A stretch of 64,000 bases of DNA from Capronia americana (lineage: Eukaryota; Ascomycota; Eurotiomycetes; Chaetothyriales; Herpotrichiellaceae), in the NCBI GenBank assembly GCA_016110215.1, contig JADWQD010000003.1, forward strand, positions 1,550,001 through 1,614,000, in the 5' to 3' direction. The number at the start of each line of letters is the position of its first letter. Position 1 is the first letter of the stretch. This document shows positions 55,164 through 64,000 of this stretch, piece by piece. Both the position numbers and the translations under genes were made by a program. The notes below the pieces were generated by a model. That model ran no database searches and was not told where the DNA came from. It worked only from the letters and a program-made list of their open reading frames with translations.

Positions 55164-55754
55164 CTAAGAGTCGTTGCCGCTCGGGGGCAAGCCCTCGACG
55201 CCCCTCCCAAGATCCTCCTTCAGCGCTTTGCCGCCAATCTCCAGTTTCTCGCAGTCCTGCAACACGAAGATCATCCTCGCCCACTCGGTCTCGCTGGTAT
55301 TCTTCCATGCGTGCATCGTTGCCCTCTGAACCGCAACATCCCCTCGCTGCATGAGCTTTCTCTCGCCACTGTCCAGGACCAATTCGATGGTGCCTTCCAG
55401 AATGATGCCGTAATCCAGACTCTGCGTCCGATGCATGATACATTCGTAGCCAGGGGCGAAGTCGACGACGCGACAGACCGTGCCGTTGGAATTGACCAGA
55501 CCGAGTTTGCCCTTGGAAATGGTTTCGTCGTGGGCCTTGATGTCGGCGTCGTCGTTGAGGTTGGCGGGGAACTGCGAGGTAGTGTAGACGACGTTGAAGG
55601 CCATCAGCTTGTCGTCGTAGACCGACCAATTGCCCGGGCGACTGTCTTGGACGATCGCTTTGCCCGTGCTTGCATCGTGGCCGGTAAGGTGGGTGGTGAG
55701 ACCGGGCAGGCCGTTGGGGATCTGTGTAGGATTGGGTGGACGAGAGGCAGACAT
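55164..55754 (-). CDS. Cupin-fold protein
   Basis: A single exon of 196 residues from ATG 55754. The cupin_2 core is visible: APGYECIMHRTQSLDYGIILEG gives the first motif, with a metal-ligand-like His and later Tyr/Glu, and MQRGDVAVQRATMHAWKN gives the second motif with its His. An N-terminal half of about 90 residues precedes it (PNGLPGLTTHLTGHD, SVYDDKLMAFNVVY), a layout common in fungal small-molecule cupins near catabolic or secondary-metabolite genes. The activity (dioxygenase, isomerase or sugar-type) cannot be told. CCGCGG lies in its leader at 55776-55781. Confidence 0.85.
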   Translation of the reverse strand: MSASRPPNPTQIPNGLPGLTTHLTGHDASTGKAIVQDSRPGNWSVYDDKLMAFNVVYTTSQFPANLNDDADIKAHDETISKGKLGLVNSNGTVCRVVDFAPGYECIMHRTQSLDYGIILEGTIELVLDSGERKLMQRGDVAVQRATMHAWKNTSETEWARMIFVLQDCEKLEIGGKALKEDLGRGVEGLPPSGNDS

Positions 55755-56265
55755 ATTGAGAACAGAAAAATATTGCCGCGGTGGATCTGCTGGGGTGAGT
55801 TGTGAAGACGAAGAAAGATGTTCAGACTCGCAAGTATGGTCAAAGTAAGTTGATGAGATGGAACTGCTGGTTTTATGGCAAAAGGGCGCCTGTCACTGAT
55901 GTCAGGAACTCAACACAATCTTGAAGTGACGGAGAGTCGCAGTCCTTGTGATGCAGTACTCTTTATATCAGTCACTTGGGCCGGTTGTCAACGCGGTCCA
56001 CGGTGCAGGTGACAACTCACTCGCAACTGAGAGCGTTGGGTCTCGTACATCACAGGTGTACGACGTACCCCGCCCCAGGTTACAAGCAAGAGACTCGCCC
56101 CGCACAACAGTCGGTTCCTACAGAGAGGTAATCGAGGGAAGTACGAGGTACTCCGTACAAAGTCGGTTCCGATCTCTATTGAGGAAACTATTGAAAGCCC
56201 TCCGAAACTCTCCCTTCTTCCATATGACGCATTAATCTATCGCATAGACACCTCCAGATCTCTTA
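55755..56265. other. Intergenic: cupin promoter and symporter C 3' end
   Basis: No gene seen; contains CCGCGG 22 bp before the cupin ATG. Confidence 0.5.
55776..55781. promoter_or_regulatory. CCGCGG in the cupin leader/promoter
   Basis: It lies 22 bp upstream of the ATG, closer than usual for an upstream activating site. Confidence 0.25.
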
Positions 56266-58039
56266 TTACAACACCAGCTTAAACTCTGGATCTCGGTCAT
56301 CGCCATACCCGATATATTTGTCGTATTTTCCATTAGCCTTGTCCCGGTTGATCTTGGCGCAGTAGAGGACATTGCACAACACCCTGTCCGAAGCGTTAGC
56401 ATAAGTCGGGGGCTTGGTAACCGCAGAAGCACAGCTCAAAGACTTACGCGAACCAAGCATAGACCAACAGGCCCAGGATGATACTATGCGATTTGTGATA
56501 TTGAGGAGCTTCCTCGGACTGGTAGATAAACGCTATCGTGGCGTTAGTGTCGTCTTCACCGTGATAGTTGGGATCCAAGTAGGTGTACTCACAACTGACG
56601 AAGCCCCCTGCGTTGGCGATGGCCAATTGCATGCCTGACGTCGTGGCCCGTTTGTAATGTCCAGCAGAGTTGTTCGAGTTCCACACCAGCACTGGCGGGA
56701 CACTGGCGTACAACCCCGTGGCCATCAAGAATGTCATGCCGTACTTGACGTGGTTGTCCTGCTTGGCGACATTGGCGATGGCGGCATACCCGATGATCGC
56801 CAAAGGCAGGGTACCCAGCATCATCACTCCTCTGAGCTTCAGGCGGTCGGAAATGAAAGCCACGATGACGGTCACCACAGCCGCCACGGCATAGGGAATG
56901 ACGGACCATAGCTGGGCCTCGTTCGCCGTGTAGCCCAGTCCCTTGATAATGGTCGGCAGGAACAGTCCAAAGGAGTACAGCCCGGACAGGATGGCGAAGT
57001 AGGCTGTCGCGCTAAGCCACAGCTGGACGTTGAGGATTCCGCGGCGGACTTCCGACCACCGGAACTTTTCGACGCCTTCGCTCTGCTGGCCGTCAGGCAG
57101 ATGCGCCGAGGTATCATTCCGGAGCCTGCGTCTCGCGAGCTCTCGCTCCTCGGGACTCAGGAACCATGCGGTAGAGACATTGTTGGGAAGGAGGAAATAT
57201 GAGGCCACTCCCGCAGCGAGGGTCAATAGACCTTCGATAATCATGATCCATCGCCAGCCGGCGTCAACGGTCCCGCCAGTAGGTCCAATGGCAGAGAGTC
57301 CGCGGGCTAGGAGACCTCCGAACGCTCCGGCGAGAGACGCGCTCGTGTAGAACAGGCCAATGCGGAGGGCAAGTTCGCCTCTCGTATACATTCCTGAGAG
57401 ATAAAGCACCATGCCTGGCCGAGGATTAACATCTGCTCGCCTCGTGGGATTGGCTTGACAAAATACATACCCGGCAAAAGGCCTCCTTCCGCAAGGCCGA
57501 GAAAGGCCCGGACAGCCAAAAAGCCGCCGTAGTTTCGAATGAAGCCCAGACACATTCCGATGATGCCCCAGGCGGAGGTCAAGAACGCGAGCCATAACCG
57601 TGGGCTGAATTTCTTCAGCACCAGGTTGCTAGGCAATTCTGCGGCAATATAGAATGCGAAGAAGATGGCAAGACCATTTGCGTACTGGCCATTGCTGACA
57701 CCAATATCGGTCTCGAGACCCAGAATCTTCGCATTTCCGACGTTGGTTCTGTCCAGGAACGAGCAGAGGAACAGCAGGGCGAGCACCGGAAGGATTCTGA
57801 ACGGAGCGAAGGGTTAAACGTAATGCACAGCATTGGAAGCTGGATCCGAGTATTCAGAGAGCATACCTCGTGTCCAGTTTCCATAGAAGTTTTCGAGTCA
57901 ACGCCTGAGTATTGGCGTCATCAGCCAATGCTGAAACCGAGCCGCTCTTGTGTGCCGACAGCACTTGACTCGATGTCTCGAACTGAGCATCGTCGGGCTT
58001 TTCAGCCATGGGCTCGTGAGCAACCTTCTCTTCAGCCAT
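56266..58039 (-). CDS. MFS transporter, anion:cation symporter (Dal5-like) family (C)
   Basis: Five exons, 58039-57867, 57796-57471, 57414-56593, 56532-56448 and 56383-56266, give 507 residues in phase. Signature segments are FLDRTNVGNAKILGLE, RAFLGLAEGGLLPGMVLYLSGMY, WRWIMIIEGLLTLAAG and the family-typical end GYGDDRDPEFKLVL. Intron 3 joins GGFVS to SFIYQSEEAPQY, a conserved loop before the last helices. It is the third member of this symporter family in the window, all candidates for organic-acid import. It lies head-to-head with the CMD-like gene (about 1 kb apart). Confidence 0.93.
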
Positions 58040-59039
58040 CTGTGCGCGAAGCCGACAGAGACTGTAAAGGAAAGAACTGACGACGGCGGAGACGCAAGGG
58101 GCACGAGAAGGGAAGACAGCAGAGGTGAGGAGGGGAGAGGAGATTCAAGGCTGTTCAATTCAACTTCCCGGACTGCAAGAAGGAGCAAAGGTCATGAAAA
58201 TCCGGGGTCGACTATCATCTTTATATCGAAGAACCAAATGTTGGGCCCCGTATTATCGGTCGTTCTACCCCATGGGTCAGGGATCTGTCGATGAACGCTT
58301 CCCTGCCTGCCTATCGTTAAGGATGTGCGGCCCAGTCACCATATTTAGTGATCAGAAATCACGTCTCAACAAGGTGGTCGCACGACGTCGTGCGTCGGCC
58401 AAGCCTCGCCGAACGTTACCTCATTCGAGGGCACCAATAAGCACGATCAAGCTTCCTGGATGGAGTATGGCGGACATCGGTGAATGGCCGTGTCAAGCGG
58501 GCGACACACGGAGATACACAGGGACAAACGATGAAGCAGCGCCCGAAGAACGGCGGGGTGTGATTGGCCCAGGGAGCGCAATGGCCGGCGGTGATTGGAC
58601 GAGACTAAGCAGTAGCCGGCAATCATTGGAGGGGGCGTAGAAGAATGTCCGACGGAGCCCAGAATCAGGCCGAAGTCAGACTCGCTTCATCTTCCGTTCA
58701 TCGGACCTTCATTTTACCGTCACAGACTTTGATCTCGCCAACGGCTCTCCGTCTCAACAACTTTGACTTTTTGCCTCAACGGGAGCCCGGTGAGACCAGC
58801 CTTGCATACGACCGGCCCACCAATCGCACATTCTCGGGCCTTTTACATGAGTGATAACGCCGCCAGGAAGAAAGAGGAAGAGCGACCTCGGTGGCGAGAA
58901 ACGCGAGGGCAACAGAGTCAACGCCAACGTCAAAGCTGTAGGCAGCCCGTCCTGTTCCTTTCCATTCCCTCTCCTGACAACACACTAACTGTATCTCCCA
59001 GCACATCGCATCCACGCCCACACTCGCACATCAGACGCC
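58040..59039. other. Divergent intergenic region: symporter C / CMD-like gene
   Basis: 1 kb without a supportable gene. It carries TCACGTG-type and AT-rich elements only; no CCGCGG was seen. Confidence 0.45.
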
Positions 59040-59900
59040 ATGTCGAAGCTCTCGGAGCCATTAAAACAACTCATCAACGCCGCGCACGCCCTGCCCGGCA
59101 CGCTCAAAGCCCCGCCGTCCATTCGCTCGACCTTTTCACGCATAGCATCCAGCGCCCATGACCGAGGCGTCGGCATCCCCGCGTGGCTGACCATGGCGAC
59201 GGCCACGACCATGACGATGAACTCGCCGCAATCGATGATCGAACTCTTCCACTTCGCGTCGTCCCTGCCCTCGGCACCGTCGCCGCCCGAGACCGCGGGC
59301 CTCATGCGCGAGGTCGGCCTGAAATGCATCTCCTTCAACGGCATCCCGCGGACGATCAACGTCCTCGGCGCCTTCCGCGACGGCCTGCCCAAGGACGTGG
59401 TCGACAAGATTCCCGCCCCGCCGTCCCGGCAGCTAACGCCGCAGAACATCGCCAACTCGCTGGTCCGGGGCCGCCAGCTCTGGGACTCGGTCTACAAGCC
59501 GTTCGAAGAGAAATTGCTCGCCCGGCTGGCCCAATCGCACCCCAACCTGCCGGTCCATATCATCAACGGGCACTACTCGAACTTGCTGTCCGATCCGCCC
59601 AACGACTCACCTCTCCGGGTGGGCCGCGTGCTGACCTCCCTGGCGGCGATCGCGTGCTTGAGGGCCCAGACTGGCGTGGGCCCACAGGTCACGAGCCATG
59701 TGTTTGGATTGCGCAAGGCGTATCAGGACGGCACGGCGGAGAGGGAAGTCGAGGGCGGAGAGTGGCTAGCCACGGATGAGGGGAACCAGTGGATTTTGAA
59801 CACGGTCGACGAATTGATCCAGGCGCTCGGCGAGGGGCGCGGCACGACGTTCGCGCCGGGCATGAACCTGGGGCCTGAGAAGTTGAAGGCTAAATTGTAG
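59040..59900 (+). CDS. AhpD/carboxymuconolactone decarboxylase-like protein with PTS1
   Basis: A single exon of 286 residues. The all-helical CMD-like fold is suggested by AWLTMATATTMTMNSPQSMIELFHFA, by LMREVGLKCISFNGIPRTINVLGAF and by RVGRVLTSLAAIACLRAQTGVGPQVTSHVFGL. The catalytic Cys-x2-Cys of peroxidase-type AhpD is absent; a single Cys (LKCISFNG) and His remain, as in many fungal members of unknown activity. The C-terminus KAKL is a good peroxisomal PTS1 (AKL). True 4-carboxymuconolactone decarboxylases act in the 3-oxoadipate route, but fungi normally use other enzymes there, so the reaction is uncertain. It shares a promoter region with symporter C. Confidence 0.82.
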   Translation: MSKLSEPLKQLINAAHALPGTLKAPPSIRSTFSRIASSAHDRGVGIPAWLTMATATTMTMNSPQSMIELFHFASSLPSAPSPPETAGLMREVGLKCISFNGIPRTINVLGAFRDGLPKDVVDKIPAPPSRQLTPQNIANSLVRGRQLWDSVYKPFEEKLLARLAQSHPNLPVHIINGHYSNLLSDPPNDSPLRVGRVLTSLAAIACLRAQTGVGPQVTSHVFGLRKAYQDGTAEREVEGGEWLATDEGNQWILNTVDELIQALGEGRGTTFAPGMNLGPEKLKAKL

Positions 59901-60488
59901 AACCGACACGTCTCAGTGATAGAGGCATAGATATATCTATATATTTTCGGCCGCGTCTGCATTCGAGGGGGGTCTTGGGTATTGGAATTAAAATGCAAAG
60001 ATGGGTTCAAAAGCACAATCCAGATATAGTATATGTCCGTCAGCTGATGAGTTGGCTGTATTGATGAGTTGATGTATTGACGAGTTAATCTACAACACTG
60101 GCGAGTTGGCCAGTGAACTTAACCTTTATTAACAAGTTACCAACACCTTGACCTGTACCTGTATTGAAGACCTCCTAAAGTCAGGTAGGTAGGTAAACAT
60201 GTAATATACTACACTATAGTGCAGTATTGTATTATTCGAGTGAGGTGAGGTACCTAAGTTTACCTTCCGGTCAAGTTACCACTCCCTGGATTTAAATTCA
60301 ATGTCATCTGGGGTGTATGATTTATGACTGTATCAATATATCAATGTATCAGCGCACCAGTGTATATGTTATCTGTACATCCCATCTGGCCTTATATGCT
60401 CGAGCGAGACACCGTGGAATAAGCACTTCTTTTCATCTTCGTACCCGTCCTCCTTCTTCTCTTTGTGATCTGTATCCTACATAACGAC
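59901..60488. other. Intergenic, AT-richer, with short tandem motifs
   Basis: No gene seen. It contains imperfect repeats of GATGAGTTG/GACGAGTT/TGGCGAGTTGG around 60040-60120 and TATCAATATATCAATGTATC near 60330. It separates two convergent genes. Confidence 0.5.
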
Positions 60489-62374
60489 CTACTCCATCGA
60501 ACCAAGATCCTCGGCAACGGCAAACTTGGCGCCGGTCTTCCCTCGGACCTCCTCAACGGTAACGCCGTCGGCCAACTCGGTCAGGGTCAACGTGCCCTTG
60601 ACGCGATCGACCTCGAAGACGCACAAGTCGGTGATGATCGTGCTCACGACCCGCGCCCCAGTTAAGGGCAACGAACAGGTCTCGACGATCTTGGGCGCGC
60701 CGAACTTGTCGACGTGATCCGTCGTGACGACAATCTTGGTCTGGCCCGGGTTGGAGACCAGGTCCATCGCCCCGCCCATGCCCTTGAACACCTTCCCGGG
60801 GATCATGTAGTTGGCGAGATCGCCGGCCGCGCTGACCTGCAGGGCGCCTAGGATGGAGACGTCGACGTGGCCGCCGCGAATCATGCCGAAGCTCTCAGCG
60901 CTGTCGAACGTGGACGCGCCGGGTACGAGTGTCACAGTCTCTTTGCCCGCGTTGATAATGTCCGGGTCGACTTCGTCTTCGGTCGGGTACGCGCCCATGC
61001 CGAGGATGCCGTTCTCGGACTGGATCCACACCTTGACGTCCTCAGGCAGGAAGCTGGGCGCGAGCGTCGGCATCCCGACGCCCAGATTGACGTACATGCC
61101 GTGTTTGAGTTCTTTGGCGGCGCGCCGGGCGATGCGGTCGCGGCGGACGAGGGCGTCGGATTTGGAATCGCCTGCGTGAGCTTCATCTCCGGTGGGACTG
61201 GCAGGCCGGGTCTTCTTAATCTCGAGTTTCTTTTCAACTGTAGCGGGAACGATGCGGTCGACGAAGATGCCCGGGAGGTGGACGTCGTTGGGGTCTATTG
61301 AGCCGATGGGCACAATATTTTCAGCCTCGACGATGGTCAGGCGCGCCGCTTTGGCCATGATGGGTCCGAAAGCTTTGGTTGTGTATCTGGAGGTTTAAGG
61401 GACGAGTTAGCGCACAAATGTACAAGAGCTGTAGCTTCTACAGAGCTGAACTCAGAATTGGGAGCGGGCCTCACCTGAACTGACAGTTCCCCGCCTCGTC
61501 AACCTTCCACGCCCGAATGATAGCAACATCGCCGGTCAGGGCCGTCTCCATAACATAGGTCCTGCCATTGAAGATCCTCGTCTCGCGCGCCTTACCCGGT
61601 TCAAGCACCACGGATTTCTTCGTCGCCGGGTCTGCGGGACCGAGTCGTGTCGGGATCTCGCCCGTTTGAATGAACGTGTCTGTCAGGACGTCAGCGTTGG
61701 TACGACAAGCAAATCACCCCGGAAGGTTCCCACGTACGAACGCCCGTAGGGGTATAGAAGGCCGGAATCCCACTCCCGCCGGCGCGAATGCGCTCAGCCA
61801 ACGTCCCTTGCGGACATAGTTCAATCGCAATGTTGCCGTTCAGGTACTTCTGCTCGAGCTTCTTGTTGTTGCCCAGGTACGAGAGGATGCAGCGCGTGAT
61901 TTGGCCGGACTGGGTCAGCGGCGACAAGCCACCCGCGCCGGCCGCGCCAGCATTGTTGGATACGGCAGTGAGGTTGTTCAGCGAGTCGGGCCCACGCTTG
62001 TGCAGGGCCGTGATGATCGTCTCGGCCGTCCCGCAGAGTCCAAACCCGGCACTAAAAATCGTCGACCCGGACTTGACGTCTGCGACAGCCTCGTCGGCGT
62101 CTTTGAACAGCTTTGATCTCGTGCGGTCAATGACGGGCTGCCCATCATCCGCGACCTTGGGAGACGATGCTGCCTCGCGCTGTCTTAGCCGTGAATGTGA
62201 GAAGTATGGGACATTATGCTGCTGTTGTGAAGCGAGCCATGGTCTGACTCTTGATTGGCGCAGGGCCAGCGTTCTGCGGGGAAGCAAGTTGTTGACGTGA
62301 GGATTTGGGGAGCTTGCAGTCTTGAGATCATTGACGCAGAGCAGCAGTGTGCGTCTTGCTGTCGAGGAGGCCAT
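60489..62374 (-). CDS. Succinyl-CoA:3-oxoacid CoA-transferase (SCOT), mitochondrial
   Basis: Three exons, 62374-61738, 61679-61475 and 61386-60489, give 579 residues. The N-terminus is Arg/Ser-rich and lacks acids (STARRTLLLC, RRTLALRQSRVRPWL), a mitochondrial presequence. The alpha part carries SGSTIFSAGFGLCGTAETII and SNNAGAAGAGGL. The beta part carries MYVNLGVGMPTL and the catalytic glutamate in SENGILGMG (about residue 405). It transfers CoA from succinyl-CoA to acetoacetate or, in related enzymes, 3-oxoadipate. In this context it could feed the end of an aromatic or odd-acid route, or simply serve ketone-body use; this cannot be decided here. Confidence 0.95.
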
Positions 62375-62989
62375 CCTGGGCTTCCGTTTGTTCCTCTACT
62401 GGGCTGCCGATGAGACTGGCGATATGCGTCGATTTAATCTATATCTCATGAGCGATTTATCAGAGAGGCACGGGGGATGGCAATGGATGAATAATTCATC
62501 GATCCCGATCATAGAGATTCTGTAAGATCAGCGAGATCGGCTACACAGCACGGATGTCATCGCTGCCATGTGCACCTTCCGGTCTTCCCACGTGATCGGG
62601 GATTTAATGCTCGGCCATTCTTTTGAAGCCGGACGCTCTCTCCTTGCGGGCGGAATCTGACGCTTGTGGCGTGGATTCCCACACGATATTGCCGATGCTG
62701 ATCGACCGCGTCCGTATGGACAAACAACGCAATGTGGGACACTGCCCGCAAAGAGGACGACGCGAGGATATACAACAGCGTGATCAATGCTGTTACTGTG
62801 GTGTGTAGATGTACTGCTGGCATGCGCACTCGACAACGTCCCTGGCCTTTTAGATTGCCATAATCCAGAATATCTGGTTTCAAACGGAGCCGCCCTACCC
62901 ATCACAGCAGGGCGACGTCACTTGTGCTGCTGGCCGTGAAGTAGAAGGGTATCCAGCCACCGCCGTACTCGGAAGCCAAAGCAACAAAT
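62375..62989. other. Divergent intergenic region: CoA-transferase / carrier
   Basis: No gene seen. A 125-codon minus-strand frame at 62528-62905 has no features. Confidence 0.5.
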
Positions 62990-64000
62990 ATGTCGAAATC
63001 AAAGAAGCAAGGACAGCCATTTTGGCTTGGGTGAGAACTTCGCTCGCTGAATTGCACGTGTTGCTGACCATGGGATAGAGGTGCTGCCGCATCAATGGCC
63101 GCCTGCTTCAGTACGATTTCCAGTTTTCCCCAACTCACGAATGCAGACACTGAAATGACGTTCCAGCTCATCCACTCGATCAGACAAAATAGTAGGCTGC
63201 ATTCTTCTGCTGTTACGACTCTGCAACGAGAATTGACGACGGCCTCAGTAGGATGCAAGTCATGGCCGCGAGGCAAAACATGCTGCGGACAATGATACAA
63301 TTTGCAAGTCGAGACGGTAAGTCCGCGCCGCGTCGGTTTCATCGAGACAAACTCATCTCAATGGCAGGTATCACGTCGCTGTGGTGGGGTATATCTGCCT
63401 CGATGTTGCGGCAGTCGACATATTCTACCGCAAGGTTCGGACTGTACAACCACTTTGCAAATAAGGCTCGAGAGCGGACAGGCGCAGCACGACTCACGAG
63501 TGGATCGGAGATCATCTGCGCTGGGGCTGCTGGCGGCCTGGCCGGGCTTATTGGGAATCCGACGGAGGTCTGGATGCGCCATTGCTCGCCGAGCCTTCGC
63601 GCTAACTTGAGGTGTAGGTCGCTCTCGTGAGAATGTGTGCGGACGGAGCAAAATTGCCTGCTCAGAGGTTCGGGTATAAGCACGCCTTTGACGCAATCCT
63701 GAGAATCGGTCGGGAGGAGGGCGTGCGGACCTTCACTCGAGGTCTGGGGCCGAACGTCGTCCGCAGTGTGATTATGAGTACGTGTGCCATCAAGTTCCTG
63801 TTCTGCCAAGCCGCTGACATGGGTGCAGATGTCTCCCAAATAGCAACGTACGCTGTCTGACACGCGACTGTGTGTGCGGGTGCTCACTGTTCGCAGGTAT
63901 TCCGCAGCCAAGCGCCAACTACTTTCGAACTCTTCACTAGACCTCAAAGACGGAATATTCACACATTTTCTCGCTTCCTTGGTGGCAGGCACGGTCGCGA
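62990..64000 (+). CDS. Mitochondrial dicarboxylate-type carrier (DIC1-like), 3' truncated by window
   Basis: Eight exons so far: 62990-63030, 63079-63110, 63167-63191, 63249-63316, 63368-63567, 63618-63777, 63829-63847 and 63897-64000 (continues). Phases match throughout. The start MSKSKKQGQPFWLGG leads into helix 1, then the carrier signature PLDQTKYRM (Px[DE]xx[KR]), built across introns 2 and 3. A second signature-like GNPTEVALVRM follows, then FGYKHAFDAILRIGREEG, TRGLGPNVVRSVIMN and the start of repeat 3 (DGIFTHFLASLVAGTVA). Carriers of this type exchange malate, succinate or malonate for phosphate across the inner mitochondrial membrane. It diverges from the CoA-transferase gene, which uses succinyl-CoA, so a shared role in dicarboxylate flow is plausible. 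Confidence 0.88.

Noticed and set aside
1..64000. CRISPR arrays, bacterial operons or integrated bacteriophage
   Set aside because: The sequence is eukaryotic with spliceosomal introns throughout; the only regular repeats are microsatellites and short tandem duplications.

Overview
The window is nuclear DNA of a filamentous ascomycete (Pezizomycotina). Most genes carry short introns (about 40-170 nt) with fungal GT...CTRAC...AG signals. Genes lie on both strands, and the families are typically fungal: Zn2Cys6 regulators, MFS symporters, HRXXH zincophore, NLR-like ankyrin protein. A Eurotiomycete or black-yeast origin is plausible but unproven. I rebuilt gene models by hand from splice sites and reading-frame phase. 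Every complete spliced model below sums to a whole number of codons. Start codons are the first sensible in-frame ATG, because GTG/TTG starts are not expected here. || Layout. 1-5.5 kb: 3' part of an ankyrin-repeat/ZZ-finger protein (cut by the left edge), a decayed Ty3/gypsy integrase relic, and a SAM methyltransferase. 6.5-9.8 kb: a divergent zinc-uptake pair, an Aspf2/Pra1-type zincophore and a ZrfC-type ZIP transporter. They share a 730-bp promoter dense in zinc- and pH-type boxes. 10.9-14.7 kb: a secreted M35-like metalloprotease (seven exons) and an Hsp70/actin-like ATPase-type protein. 15.6-31.7 kb: catabolic island A, with an iron-ADH/maleylacetate-reductase-like enzyme, a peroxisomal (SKL) ACSF3-type acyl-CoA ligase, an anion symporter, a Zn2Cys6 regulator, a zinc ADH, an aldehyde dehydrogenase and a FATP-type acyl-CoA synthetase. 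32-40.5 kb: an alkyltransferase-like DNA-repair protein, an alpha/beta hydrolase, an orphan protein, splicing factor Bud13 and a monocarboxylate-type MFS. 41.4-49.8 kb: island B, with a second symporter, a second ACSF3-type ligase ending ARL and a second Zn2Cys6 regulator. 50.9-64 kb: a large disordered orphan, a cupin, a third symporter, a carboxymuconolactone-decarboxylase-like protein ending AKL, a 3-oxoacid CoA-transferase and a dicarboxylate-type mitochondrial carrier cut by the right edge. || How it may work together. Islands A and B repeat the same trio (ligase + symporter + regulator). The two regulators share intron positions, phases and exon lengths, so they are clear paralogues. Several promoters of these catabolic genes carry the palindrome CCGCGG, a possible regulator site. 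My reading is that a small organic acid (identity unknown; malonate-like or aromatic-derived acids are candidates) is imported, activated to a CoA ester in peroxisomes and processed by the dehydrogenases and CoA-transferase. The trio duplication and its gene structures are visible in the sequence. The substrate and the regulatory circuit are inference.
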